DNA of 64,000 nt from contig JAIXMO010000061.1 of NCBI GenBank assembly GCA_025677825.1, positions 1-64,000 of the forward strand. The letters run 5' to 3'. The notes below the pieces were generated by a model. The model was not told the DNA's origin. It worked only from the letters and a program-made list of their open reading frames with translations, and made no database searches. Made by a program: the position numbers and the translations under genes. This DNA is from Helicostylum pulchrum. Lineage: Eukaryota > Mucoromycota > Mucoromycetes > Mucorales > Mucoraceae. Shown here piece by piece: positions 1 to 12,118 of the stretch; the stretch's first letter is position 1; each line of letters begins with the position of its first letter.

Positions 1-1680
1 GTGGCGTGATACTACGTAAAAAAAAACCATCAAAAACCAAAATACTATCAAAACGTCATTTTGAAACCACATATAGTTGAACTTTAAGTTTTTGTTCCTT
101 ATCTTAATTCATGCGTTTATACGCAATTGAATTGAAATCGAGAGGTAAACTTGAGTAGATATAGTCAATGGTTTTGATAGCGGCCATAAGACGCTTTTTT
201 TTAATAGCTACTTAGTAGATGGTAAGACCGAAGGAATTTTTAAGTAACAGAGTTCAAATACTTCGTAGGTAGGGTTTTTGAAAAATATAGATGTTTGTTT
301 TTATTGGTAGTCAATTTGACGCTTGCTGCATAAATACATATAAAAAGAAACTTGTAGAGTTGTTGGATCTGATATAAAGGGCAACATTCCTTTACTATTA
401 CGCAATAGTTACTCGAAATATAATAAATGTGTAACAAATAAAGATCCTCGTCACTAAACTATACAATGCGAATCCCGAGGAGTTTTTTTTTTTTTAAAAA
501 AAAAAAACCTGATCATTTTACATCGAACATTTTGTCGATACAAAAATAATTACAAAAAAGCTTAATTAGAACATTTAACCGTTCGAAAAAAAAAAAACGA
601 GATTCATTGTAAATGTTTTGGAAGATCGTAAACTATTCTCACGATATATGACAGGTAAAACTTAAAAATATGCATTTTATGACTTGCCTTTTTCATGCTT
701 GAGAAAAAAAAAAGGGGGCCCAAGGCGCTTATCAAGGCCAAATCTCTATATACAAATATGCTTCATGCCGTCATTGTATCTCTGGTATTCTTAATTTACC
801 TGTAACATAACTTTGCAATGTTTTATAACTGACGCAGTAAAACAACGTAGGGAGAATGTCATTCAAAATAAACATGTACGTAATTGCAGGACCGAATTCT
901 CTCTCTCTCTCTCGTCATGACACATTTGAGCTAAAAGTCAAACCCTCTTAGCAAAGAAAGACCCCTTTATTGGTTAAGCGACATCTTTAGAAAAAGAGAA
1001 ATAAACGAGTTTGAACTATCAAACTAATCCAATGATACTGTGCTTCCGCCCAGTTTTTTGAGATTAAATTACCCAAAAAAAAAAGAGACGACTTTGGTCT
1101 CGTTAGATTCAATATGACTCTACATATAAAGCTTACATATGGATTTTATATTTATTTCAAGAAGGTATCGGAGCAATGATAAGTACATATTTACTTATTG
1201 TTAATGATGAGGGAAACGGCTTTGTAGATTATGATTTAATTTGAATTAAGGATAAGATTAATCAGGGCCTCCTTCCATGCAAGTATATTTGGTATTTCAT
1301 ATTGAGGTGTTACGTGAGAGCCTCAATTATTTAAGGTACAGTCTCTTGCGTTAACTTATGGTAAAATATCACATAAAGGTTTCTTTTTGTGTTACAAGTG
1401 TCTGACTGTAACTTCTATGAAACCAATATCATGATCTGTAATTAAATCAAACTTGTCATGAAATCCGTGATGATAAAGTGCTTTTCGCAATGCCTGTACG
1501 GACAGAGGTGTATCATTGAGTTCTTTAACAAGAGTATTGGCTTGAATGGACATTGTATTTAGATCAATTTTGGTTGCTTTCATTATTGACTCAAATTGAG
1601 CAGCAGAAGTCTCCGCCAACTCTACTCGATTTGCATTATTAGCGGTGTAAATGAATGAAAATATGAACGCTAACAAATAC
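1..1680. other. AT-rich flank with one orphan coding-like block
   Basis: No complete gene was found from 1 to 1391. The stretch has A/T homopolymers and a short CT microsatellite at 899-914. From 1676 down to 1392 on the minus strand there is a 94-codon open frame whose last ~75 codons look protein-like, with an aspartate- and histidine-rich C-terminus. It lies just downstream of the next gene and may be that gene's last exon, but the obvious splice pair does not keep frame (see findings). Confidence 0.5.
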
Positions 1681-2476
1681 TTACTCAGTCGAGGGAAGGT
1701 TTGCTGTTTGTTTTATAACCCTTTCGGTGATACTATCCTCTTCTAATTCCTCTTCCGTTTCATCAGATTCAGAAATCGCTGTCACTCTATCAGATGTTTC
1801 ATTATTATTAGCCTAAGTAGTTTATCAATTATTTATCCATTAGAACTCCTATGGATTGAAGTATTACCATTTGGGCGAGGTGTTGAATCTGATTATTGGT
1901 TATTTCATTTAATCGTAACACTGCTTGCTGATTCTGGTCTCTCATGACTCTTTGTAAATTTATGTCCTCATTCTTCTTCTCCCAATATTCTTCATACCGT
2001 TTTCCAAATTCAGAATCAAGCTTATTTCGTGACTAATAAAAATTATAATTTATCAGTATTTTCAACAAGGGGTTTTTTTTTTCATATATACTAACGTCGT
2101 ATAACTTTTTTGCGGTAGAAGCAATCTTTGTCAGCTTATTAGTTTGTCCAGTTGACAGCTTTCTTAGAAGGTCTGTATAATGATAATTTGTTGCGCTCTG
2201 TAAACCATTGAAAGTGTCGGCAAATTTAAAATAATCGATAAAAGGTTCTTCAATATTTAATTCAGAATTTAACCACTCTTTGTATTTATAGCCTTTGGGG
2301 AGACCTAAAACTCTCGTTTTCAATGGTTTCTCTTTATGTGTGGAATCTGAGCTATGAAATAGTAAAGATTCAAAAATAAAATAAAAACACAAAAGATACA
2401 AGAAAGTAATCAGTCGCAAAAGCAGATATAAGTTTATTTGATGTGAAAAAGGTAGAGGTTTATATAGCTTTTTCAT
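1681..2476 (-). CDS. Unrecognised protein with N-terminal membrane anchor and coiled-coil-like tail
   Basis: Three exons (2476-2096, 2032-1868, 1812-1681) join in frame through GT-AG introns to give 225 aa. I do not recognise the family. Residues ~17-40 are strongly hydrophobic and could be a signal anchor. The middle is soluble and Lys/Tyr-rich. The last third is Gln/Asn/Glu-rich and ends in an acidic stretch, which could form a coiled coil. The stop codon overlaps a good donor (GA|GTAAGT), so the transcript may continue into the block at 1676-1392, although the phases do not match. Function is unknown and the 3' end is uncertain. Confidence 0.45.
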
Positions 2477-3189
2477 ATCTGAGTTTACAGATAAAATGAG
2501 TGCGTTTGTGCCACACTAAAGTGCCACCACTGTTTGTCTTAACAAAATAATATTTATCATTTATACAACTTTCTTTAAAAATATATATATATTTTCAATA
2601 GCTCCATATATCAATGCTGTGTTTTCATCAGATTAAACCAAAATGCTTTTTTCTGCTTGTTTGCTCTTCTCATTGCACTTGTTTACGATGAGCTGCAGAG
2701 CTCGTCTTTGTATGTTTAGCTCTCTATACCCTTTCTACCCCGATAGATGGTTTGTGTTATAAAATGAAATATTTTATTGTTTCTTTGTGTGTTGCTCTTC
2801 TAATGCATTTTTTGATTTTAACATAGTAACAGTTTGATCAGCTTATTATACTAGAAGTTCTGTCGCATTCTCCATTGATTAAATAAAAGCTTCCTTTTTC
2901 TGGGCAGTTTACCCTGATACAAGTATCCAAAATCATACAAAAAAAGCGGTACGCTTTAATCTGGTAAATTGAGAGTGGAAGCGCAGTACTTGGAACGTTT
3001 CCTCCAAATTAGTAACAAGTACAATTTTGTTTTTTAAAAAAGATGAGTATAATTTTTTTATTATTGAAAATGACGAAAGGGGGTTGGGGGAATATTTGTA
3101 AAAAAGAGCTTTACAAGAAAGAAAAAGAAGATATGAAGGTATTACTATTTACATTGTATAATATTATATTTTGGCAAAGGGTTTCTTTT
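2477..3189. other. Intergenic, no gene seen
   Basis: This is AT-rich DNA between two minus-strand genes. No ORF of convincing composition, tRNA-like fold or repeat was seen. It should hold the promoter of the unrecognised gene and the 3' end of the PKA gene. Confidence 0.6.
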
Positions 3190-4925
3190 TTAGAATGCAG
3201 GAAACTTTGATCTGAAAGGATCTCCACGAACATTTCCATAAAGATGAGAAGGTTCTTTATACTTTGCAAAGCAAGTGGTATCACCATCATCCTTGACCTT
3301 GGGAATATATGGAGGCTTTACTTTGCGTCTCAAGACCTGATCAAAGTTCAAGTCATCAAACCACTTGTGCTTCATGACTTGTTCGCTGCCATACCGAGCT
3401 TCTAAATCACAAGTGAGTAAATTCTGCAACAAATCTTTCAAGTCGGGACTAATATCTTCTGACCAGTCCACACGACACTCCAAGATCTTTTGATACAAGT
3501 TGACTGGGTTCTTGTCCAAGAAGGGTGCACGACCTACGACCATCTCAAAGATCAGCACACCTAAACCCCACCAGTCTACAGTTTTAGTGTACCCCTTGGA
3601 GAGGATGATTTCCGGCGCCAAGTAGTCTGGTGTACCGCACACTGTCCAAGTCACATTTTCAACACGCTTAGCGAACCCGAAATCCGTCAACTTGACATGC
3701 CCACGAGCGTCAATAAGAATATTCTCTGGCTTCAAGTCTCTGTACACAATACCATTTTCATGTAAATAAGAAAGGGCCAAAACAATTTCTGCTGCATAAA
3801 ATTTAGCTGCTTGTTCAGAAAATTTCTATTTTAAAAAGTTAATACACGATGTTAAAAGGCAAAAAAGTTAAAAAAGTTTTTTTTTTACCTTTTGTTTACG
3901 CAAGATGCTGAATAATTCTCCTCCAGGTACATAATCCATCACCATAAATAAATGTGTATCGTCTTGAAATGCGTCCCATAAGTTTACTAAGAAAGGATGA
4001 GAGACATCGCGCAAAATGGTAGGCTCGTTGTTAATGTGCTCTACTTGCTTCAAACGAACAACATCGTACTTGTCCAAGGCCTTGATGGCGTAGTGCTTGC
4101 CATTGACTTTACTTTGAGCTAAGTGCACTCTGCCAAAGGATCCCGTACCAACTGTGCGCTTCAAGATGAAATCATCAAGACGAAGTTTACGATGCTGGCG
4201 ACGTCTTTGCTTGTCTTTCGCTGCTTTTGTACGAGGTACAGCATGTGTGCTAACACGGGTAACATGGATGGGACGAGGTGAGTAAACACCCTTATTAGGC
4301 GAACGAGGGGCTGTGGTCAAATGAGAGACAACAGTTGTTGTTGAGCTAGAGTTTTCTGTTGTAGAAGAGATTGGAATACTAAAGTAACCATCCATGGATT
4401 GTTCTGTGGTTTGGGGAAGAGGGGAAAGTGGTGATGCATTTACAGGAGATGAGGAGAGATAGTCAGGAATCTGATTACGTTTATTAGATGAAAGTCCATT
4501 TTTATTATTTATAATGGGTATCGAATCTAATTTAGGTGAGGTTAGAATCTGAAAAAGGAAATATCTGTCAATTTTTTTTGTTTTTGTTTTATACCTTTAA
4601 ATTTATTATTATTTACAGGTGAGTGAGGTGGAGTAGTAGTAGTAGAAGAAGAAGCGGTAGCAGGAGTGATGGTGATAGAAGTTGGAATGTGAGATGCACT
4701 GGAGGTGGAATTTCTGCTAGGTGTATGCGCAGGTGTCATGACGTTACTGTCTCCACCTGAATAAGAACTACCATCGTCACTGGTTATGCTGCTAGTTATG
4801 CTAGGTGTTTTACAAATACTTGGCTGTGTGGATGCATCTGATTCTTGGCTTAGATTTCTTTGATGTTGCTTCTTAGTTAATGTTGAACGACGAATAAGTT
4901 GAACGCCTTTATTAATGAGATCCAT
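3190..4925 (-). CDS. cAMP-dependent protein kinase catalytic subunit
   Basis: This AGC-family Ser/Thr kinase phosphorylates targets once cAMP releases it from the regulatory subunit. Exons 4925-4617, 4548-3889 and 3825-3190 join in frame to give 534 aa. The first ~225 residues are a low-complexity Ser/Thr/Pro-rich extension, as fungal PKAs often have. The kinase domain follows: glycine loop GTGSFG (~237-242), Lys in YAIK (~259), catalytic loop YRDLKPEN (~351-358), DFG (~371), and activation loop TWTVCGTPDYLAPE, whose second Thr (~384) is the usual phosphosite. The protein ends FPAF, matching the FxxF hydrophobic motif of PKA. PKA is favoured over PKC or S6K because of the TWT-CGTP loop and the exact FxxF terminus. 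Mucorales carry several paralogues, so no isoform symbol is given. Confidence 0.93.
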
Positions 4926-7339
4926 TGTTTTTTATAGTTTTTATTTTTTTAGTATTGTATGTATAAAGTAGAAAAAAGAACTTTTTAACAAAACAAAAAA
5001 TTAGAAAAAAAAAGCAGGTTTATATATACTACAAAAAAATTAAAGAGCCGTGTTTCAGTCACAGGGTTCCTGATACAACCTCACTTTTTTCACAGCAGCA
5101 ACAAAAAAAAAAAGCACAAGCTATTCGATAGGTTTGAGATGCCGCGCCTTGCCATTCCTTAATGTCGGATTAAGGAAAGAGATAAGACTAAAAACAATTG
5201 CGTACTTTTATCTAAACACAACTCCGCACATTGGGTTTGAGCCGGGTGCTATTCTGTTATATCTTTTTTTTTTTTTTTTTTTTTTAATCATCAACTTGTC
5301 AAGAATCCTTTTGAAACAAAAAATGAAAAATGAGATCATAAATCCTTGTGAGATACACAAAAAAAAAAGTACAAATATGGTTCATATTACTTGATTTCAC
5401 ACTATAATCTACACGTGAATCACTTTATGACCAAGATTGGGTTTATTAATGTCTTTTTTCTTTGTGTTCATTGCATTATATACGGATCTAAATAAGTTGT
5501 TCCCCCCTCCCTAATGCAATACTTGGTTTTGTACGTTAAAAAAAAAGGAGATTTAGTTTCCCGATATATAACTTTACGTATCTTTTAATATATCGGTCAA
5601 ATGCTGGTTTATACAGGTGCTTTTTCTTTAAAAACATCTGTCATCATTAAGTTATTAACAAAACCGCTTTTAAAACAAACAAGAATTTGTTTATAAACAG
5701 AGCAAAAAAAACAAAAACAAAGATAAGCCCAATTAAGCTTTTTTATAATGTTTTAAGCGGGTGTGCAATTAACGAACCCACCATAAAGTTAATTTTCTAC
5801 TTATTACATTTTTAGTTGAAACTTTATATAATTGTGAGAGAATCACATTTGCCTTTAATGATAATTAGTGTCAGTCTAGAAAGATATATATATATATATA
5901 TCTGTTTTAACTGGATATTACTTTTAAGGTTATCATAATGAAATATAAACAGTAAGAAACTTTTTTTTTAATAATTGAGGACACACTTTTTTTGATTAAG
6001 CGTCGGAATAATTTATTTAACGGAATTACAGTTTTAACAGAGAATATTTTTAAGTGCGTCATGGTCATTTAGATGCCGCAACTATTGTGTACTTCTTTTC
6101 CAAAAAAAAAGCACAAAGAAATCTGTGTGTTGAGGCAAAACATCATAGGAACTGAACAAAACACACAAACAGTTCTCAGTACTTTTTGTCTTTCTTCTAT
6201 CAGTTTCTTAAAATGATTGCTTTTTTTTTCTTCTAGTAGCCGGAATTTTAAAGAGATAGAGATAGAGAGTTTTATCTCCATTTGCACCCCACTAAATAAC
6301 CCGGAGTTATTTTTTTTTGTTACCATTCTAAAAAAAGAAAAAGCTGTGCCCTTGAAACCCCTTCTTTCTTGATACACTTTTTTTCTATTTGCACGTTCAG
6401 CTACAAAAAAAATGTAACATATTTTTCCAAGACTAAAAAGTGAACACACTGCATGAATGAGTTAAAGCAAAATATTTCGTACCTGTCTCTTTATAAAAGA
6501 GAACAATCGATTGAACAAGCACCTTACGAAAGTACGTTTAATTATCAATTAGCCTTTACGTATCTGACAGCTGAGCTTCTCAAGTATATTCCCTCAAAGC
6601 ACTGCAATAAAACTTCGAGACATAAAAATATATAATTTTTACCATTCCTACGGTTCTATTTAGTAAACGATAAACGTTTCTTTCTGCAGCTCTTTTTTTT
6701 AAAAACTGTAAACTCCTATATCTTTTTGGTAGCAAGAAGACGGTTAAATATCTTTACCGACATTAACCATTTCCTGCAATGCTAATCACAAAAAAAAAAA
6801 AAAAAAAAAGTCCGAGGTAAATTTGACCGCGGGGGGCGTTCCCTTAAGAATTCTTAATTTGTATACACTAGAAAAAGTACCGGTGATTTTTTTGGGTGCA
6901 TGATTTCCGAGTGTTATCAGACCTGCTGATACGTGTCACTTTATTTGATATGCTCTGATTACGCTAAAAAGATAAACTCCCTGTTTGCGCCATTTATAAT
7001 TACAAAATGTGAGCTTAATAAACCTGTTAGATCATTTGCTGTGCGATATATAAAATTATGTGCGCGTGCGCGTGTGTGTGGGGTAAAAACTGCGTTTGAT
7101 GTCATGTACATTTCTGTCATTTTTTTTTCAAGTAGTACTGCCGATTTACATCAGTGGACATTAGTGATACATAAAACATTGGTCAATGCAAAAAGTTTCA
7201 AAACTTGTAAGACAAAACACCCAAAAACAAGTATTCCCCCTTTTTTTTGTGTATAAATATATTTTAATATATTGATTTTTTTTATTTTATTACAAACAAC
7301 TTTTTTTTTTTTCTCTTTATAAAAAACAACTCTTTTTTT
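4926..7339. other. Long gene-free interval
   Basis: No supportable gene was found over about 2.4 kb. Open frames at 5134-5394, 6069-6449 and 6933-7256 have homopolymer-driven composition (runs of F, K, N) and no recognisable domains. Noted items are a 9-bp-stem hairpin at 5155-5177, an AT dinucleotide run near 5884-5901, and many A/T tracts. Confidence 0.6.
5155..5177. repeat. Perfect 9-bp inverted repeat (hairpin)
   Basis: TTCCTTAAT and ATTAAGGAA flank a 5-base loop, GTCGG. The pairing is exact and unusual for otherwise simple AT-rich spacer. No T-tract follows directly, so it is not an obvious Pol III terminator. Function unknown. Confidence 0.6.
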
Positions 7340-9199
7340 TTAACCTTGTCTTTGACGAGGAGCACATCTGATAATGTTATCAACTCTCAAGATCATCTCG
7401 GCAGCTTCAGAAGCAGATAAAAGAACTTGCTTCTTGAGCTTATATGATTCAGTAATACCCAACTCTCTAACATCAGCAACAACGCCATTGACCATATCTA
7501 ACCCAGATTGGGTTTTACCTTCGTAATGAGCAGCTCTTAATTGAGACACCAACTCGGAAGAATCAAAACCAGCGTTATCAGCCAAGATGGTAGGCATTTG
7601 ACGAAGCGCCTTTGAGAAAGACTCAGCGGCGATAGCGCGCTTACCAGCGGTCTTTGCAGCGACCTCATCAACAGCCTTTGACATCAAGACCTCGGAACAA
7701 CCACCACCGAGCACAGTACGGGGCTCACGTACAGTTTGAGAAAGCACAGAGAGAGCATCATGGAGGGATCTTTCAGCCTCATCTAATAACTGTTGCGTGG
7801 CACCACGAAGAACGATAGTACAAGCCTCACCAGCAGCAACACCAGAGAACTTGATCAACTTATCTTCACCAATAATGATTTCCTCGATCAAATCACAGTG
7901 ACCTAATTGCACGAGCTCGGGGTGGTCGAATGTAGACGCAATCTCACCGCCAGTGACCAAAGCCAAACGCTCAACACCTTCGAAATCAGCATGCTCAATT
8001 GTGGCAATACCAGCATCACCTAATAATTGCTCGGGCCAGTTATAGATCAATTGACGGTTCACGAAACAGTTAATACCGTGATTCTTGATCTTGTCAACCT
8101 TTTCCTTCATCTTATTACGTTCAGCACGTTCAAGTTCAGCAAGTTTACCAGTAGCATCGACTCGAACACGTGCACCGAAAATCTTGATTTTGTCAGTGTC
8201 CATAGATGTGTTTGCAATTAAAATATTGGCGTTTTCAATACGCTTAGGGCAATTGACACCAATCTTTTTATCCAAAATAAAACCTTTATAAATAGAATCA
8301 ATATACACGTATCTTACACACTTTGTATACTACTCTTTTACCTTCGTCCAAGTATGAATCCAACAACTTTCCTCCAGGCTTCTTGATGATTTGAATATTT
8401 TCAAGGTTAGTAGAGCCCTTAAGACGAAGCACAGCATCTACAGCTAATTTAGAGAAATACTCTTTATCTTGAGACAAGACTTTAGAACTAAGTGTGGTCT
8501 TTGCAATATTGATTAAATCTTGACGGAAGAGGTCCTTGTCCAAACTATGATCAACAGCGCTCTCCTCCAAGGTCTTGTAAGCTGCTGCAGATGCAAGACG
8601 ATAACCCTCAATAATTGTTTGAGGATGAATGTGTTGGTTAATCAAGTGCTCGGCTTCACGTAAAAGTTCAGCAGCTAAAACACAAACAGAAGTAGTACCA
8701 TCTCCAACTTCATCATCTTGTACTTTGGAAATATTCACAAGTACTTTGGCGGCGGCATTGTCTAAAGAAATAGCCTTTAAAATAGTAGCTCCATCGTTGG
8801 TCACTAAAATTTCACCAGTAGTAGCAGATTGAAGAATCTTGTCCTATTTTTTTTTTTTTTTTTTTCATCGTGTTAAAATTTTTCCTTCTAGTTTCTTCTA
8901 TATTTTTATTTTTTTAATAGTTGTTACTAACCATGCCCTTGGGACCAAGAGTACTCTTGACTAAATCACCTACGGCAATAGCACCAATGAAAGAAGACTA
9001 TATTATAAAAGTAAGTACAAAGATCAAAACTGGCTTCATCTGACTTTTTTCTTTCTCTTACCAAACGAGCGTTTTCAGCTCTTTCTTCGGTTGCTTGATC
9101 TTGAAAGATATTTACAGGAGCTAAAGACTAACAGTAAAACTTATTAGCACAAACAAATTACGCGTCTCTCCTTCTATGTTTATTATTCTTTTTTACCAT
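7340..9199 (-). CDS. CCT2: T-complex protein 1 subunit beta (CCT2)
   Basis: This is a subunit of the cytosolic TRiC/CCT chaperonin, which folds actin, tubulin and WD-repeat proteins using ATP. Exons 9199-9197 (the ATG alone), 9127-9062, 8997-8932, 8843-8342 and 8283-7340 join in frame to give 526 aa, the normal length for this subunit. Group II chaperonin signatures are present: LGPKGMDK, NDGATIL and GDGTTS, plus a glycine triplet (LGGGCSE) before the C-terminal equatorial domain. The apical-domain stretch around FGARVRVD and the sequence [19 protein letters not shown] are characteristic of beta rather than other CCT subunits. The intron directly after the start codon is notable. The gene is head-to-head with SNF5 across about 460 bp. 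Confidence 0.96.
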
Positions 9200-9659
9200 T
9201 TTATGTTATTTTTAGATGATGTAACTGAGTAAGAAGAAAAGAAGATGAAAGAAAAAAAAAAAAAAAGTTTTTGGTAGCCGCTGTCAAAATTTAATTTTTT
9301 TTTTTAGGAAGCAGAACACAAGGAGAGAGAAAGCTACACAGTCACTTTGTAAGAACGCACCTTTTTTTTTCGCTTGACTAAAAGAGTCTGTACCATTCAA
9401 GACAAGTAATACGTCTTGAATATACCTTCTTCTTAGCGTATAATAAACAATGCATTATGTAAATAAAAGAGTGGCAAAGCATCCCATGCGGTGACGTAAG
9501 ATGAAGGTCTTTTACGAAAAAAGTAAAAAAAAGGAGGGGGGAGATTTTTTTGATTTTTCGTTTCAAAATAAATAAATACACACATATATTTTTTTTTCTC
9601 TCTCTCTCTTTTTTTTTTGTTGTTGTTGCTGTATTACAGAAAAGAAGAAGAAAGAAAAA
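9200..9659. promoter_or_regulatory. Shared divergent promoter region CCT2 / SNF5
   Basis: This 460-bp region separates the start codons of CCT2 (-) and SNF5 (+), so both promoters must lie here. It is rich in A/T tracts, and a CT run (about 9598-9609) sits some 50 bp before the SNF5 ATG. No individual factor site is called. Confidence 0.5.
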
Positions 9660-11760
9660 ATGCAATCAAATTTAACTCAATTACAATACCAACAGTTGCA
9701 AATCCAGCAACAGCAACAACGCCTCGCCAACATGATGCAACAAAAGGCCAGAGGCTACCCTCCTACCACCACCACCGCACCACCACCACAACAACCTTGG
9801 GATGAAGGTTTTAATAAACAACAACAAATATTTCAAATACAACAACAACAACAACGTATGCTCAACAAAGATAACGCACCCATGATGAGACCTTCTACCA
9901 TGTTACCACCACCACCTTCACACGTTCAACAACCTCCTGCCATCGTTCCAATCATTTCTACTCCTGCTGCTAGTACAAAGGCCACACTTGTCAAATCCGA
10001 TTTACAAAAGCGAAACTTGCAGCAGTACGAGGAGAGAGACGACACCTATCAAGATGTCTTGAATTTACAACATAAACGACACATTGAATTGGCTCAGAAT
10101 AAAAAGAGAGCAATAGAATTAGCTAGTTTAGAACGAAGAAATCGAATGCAACCTAATGGCCCCATCATTACTTTTGGACCTGGCTATCAAGGCTATGGTA
10201 ATGGTAAGACTGGCACACGTACACGTATTCGATTTCCTCATGATAAGAAAAAGAAGCGAGACTTTAAATTGTGAGTTATACATGATATTTTATTTGTTGT
10301 TATTTAACGTGTTTTTTATAAATGTAAAAAAAAAAAAAAAAGTCCAGCAGAAGCGATTAAAGAACAAGCTACAAAGGAAGACGTTTTAGTTCCTATTCGA
10401 ATCGATTTAGAGCACGAAGGATATAAATTAAGAGATACATTCACATGGAATCTAAACGGTAAAACGCTATACACCCCCAAAAACTTTTTGTTTTTCAATT
10501 ACTAATATTTTGTTATAGAACAATTGATTACACCCGAACAATTTGCAGATGTGTTATGTGAAGATTTAAAACTACCTCAAAATATATTCATGGACCAGAT
10601 ATCTAAAGCGATCAAGGAACAAATCGACGACTATAATTTAAACGCCTCCAGTATGATGAAGGAAGATACCGAAGAATCCCCTGAGCAAAAGAGCGACACA
10701 TTACACACACTAGCTCAAGGCCCAAAACATTTGCCACTTGTCCTCGTCGATAGTCACGGTAAAGGTATTGAACTACGTACCATTATCAAGCTGGATATCA
10801 CTGTAGGAAACAGAGAGCTGCTTGATCAGTTTGAATGGGATATTAGTTGTCCACGTAATTCCCCTGAAGAGTTTGCCAATACCCTTACCACTGAATTAGG
10901 ACTTGGTGGTGAATTCAAGTAAAGTTTTTTTTTTTTTTTTTACGTTGTATACTAAAACATCCCCCCCCCCCCCTATTTTAGAACCGCTATTGCACATTCA
11001 ATTCGAGAACAAATTCACGTTTATATCAAGTCTTTATTACTTGTAGGTTATGAATTTGCTAACGACTCAATCATCGATGATGAAATCAGGCACAGCTTTT
11101 TACCTCCATTAAACCATATCGTACGCGAGCATACCTCCATTGAAAGATTTACACCTTCAATTACCGAATTATCTGATTCAGCAGTTGAAAAAATGGAAAA
11201 GGATCGAATGAGAGAAGCCAGGTAAATGACGAATTTTTTTTATTATGTGTATATATACTAAACATCGTGTGTGCAGACGGAAAAGAAGAGGTACTCGTGC
11301 TAGACGTGGTATCGTTTTACCAGACAGAGAGCCTCAAAAGACACACCGTACTGGGTTCTCAGTACCACCTCAACAAGAATTAAACGATGAACAGTTATTA
11401 AACGGTAATATGTATGATCAGATTGGCGGTACACATAAACGAAGTGCCGCATTGAAGGCTCGTATGAATATCGCGGCTGAAGCTGCTGATACGGGAGAAG
11501 ATATCCTTGGTAATTCCAATATGCAAAGTGTCGTTTCTTTAGGATCTATGAATAAATTTCAATCTATGAATGACCATCAAAAGTTCTTGAGACATCAACA
11601 GCAACAACAACAACAGCAGCAGCAGCAGCAGCAACTTCAACAGCAACAACTTCAACTTCGACAACAACAGCAACAACAACAGCAACATCAACAACAGCAA
11701 CAGCAACAACAGCAACATCAACAACAGCAAACTTGGCAGTCTCATCAACAATACCATTAA
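9660..11760 (+). CDS. SNF5: SWI/SNF chromatin-remodelling subunit Snf5 (SMARCB1-like)
   Basis: This is a core subunit of the SWI/SNF remodeller in the nucleus. Exons 9660-10270, 10343-10458, 10519-10918, 10982-11221 and 11277-11760 join in frame to give 616 aa. The N-terminus is Gln/Pro-rich. Two SNF5 repeats follow: the first begins VPIRIDLE and includes [14 protein letters not shown], and the second runs from [18 protein letters not shown] through [17 protein letters not shown]. An Arg-rich stretch ([12 protein letters not shown]) precedes the C-terminal tail. The last ~55 residues are almost pure Gln with scattered Leu and His, encoded by mixed CAA/CAG. The Sfh1/RSC paralogue is the alternative; the Q-rich ends favour Snf5. 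Confidence 0.92.
11596..11757 (+). repeat. CAA/CAG tract encoding the SNF5 polyglutamine tail
   Basis: A trinucleotide-repeat stretch is interrupted by CTT, CGA and CAT. It encodes the Q-rich C-terminus of SNF5. The CAA/CAG mixture suggests selection for the amino acid rather than a young pure microsatellite. Open frames on the opposite strand here are artefacts (poly-Leu). Confidence 0.85.
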
Positions 11761-12118
11761 GTTTTATTTAGTAAATATACATATATAAATATTGGGTTAC
11801 ATCATTTTTCGTGTTGTGCAGCTTTATACTCTATATAGCAATACGTTGTGTACACTTTGTTGTTATTTATTACGCTGCAAAGTTTCATTTATATTTCTTT
11901 TTTACCAAGAAAAAAGAGCACACATTCTTTTTCCTTTTTTTAATACTGAAGAAAAAAATAATAATTGTTTAAAAAAAAAAAGTAACGGGTACTCCCATAT
12001 AAAGCCCTTAACAAATTACACAACTACAGCCAAACAAAAAACATCACCTAAATAAGGGGTCAAGTTATTTATTCCCTTTTCTTCCTTTATTTCTTTTTAC
12101 TTTCATTTCCTCCCCATC

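Noticed and set aside
448..482. TCCTCG...CGAGGA inverted repeat followed by T-tract
   Set aside because: Only a 6-bp stem with a ~23-nt loop; no tRNA or Pol III promoter boxes found upstream.
5220..5262. tRNA-like GGGTTTGAGCC near a T-rich tract
   Set aside because: No T-stem pairing, anticodon arm or acceptor stem could be built around it.
6069..6449. 126-codon minus-strand frame
   Set aside because: Lys/Phe/Ser runs from A/T tracts, no domain, no supporting splice partners.
11539..11757. Minus-strand poly-Leu open frame
   Set aside because: Pure shadow of the SNF5 CAA/CAG tract on the other strand.
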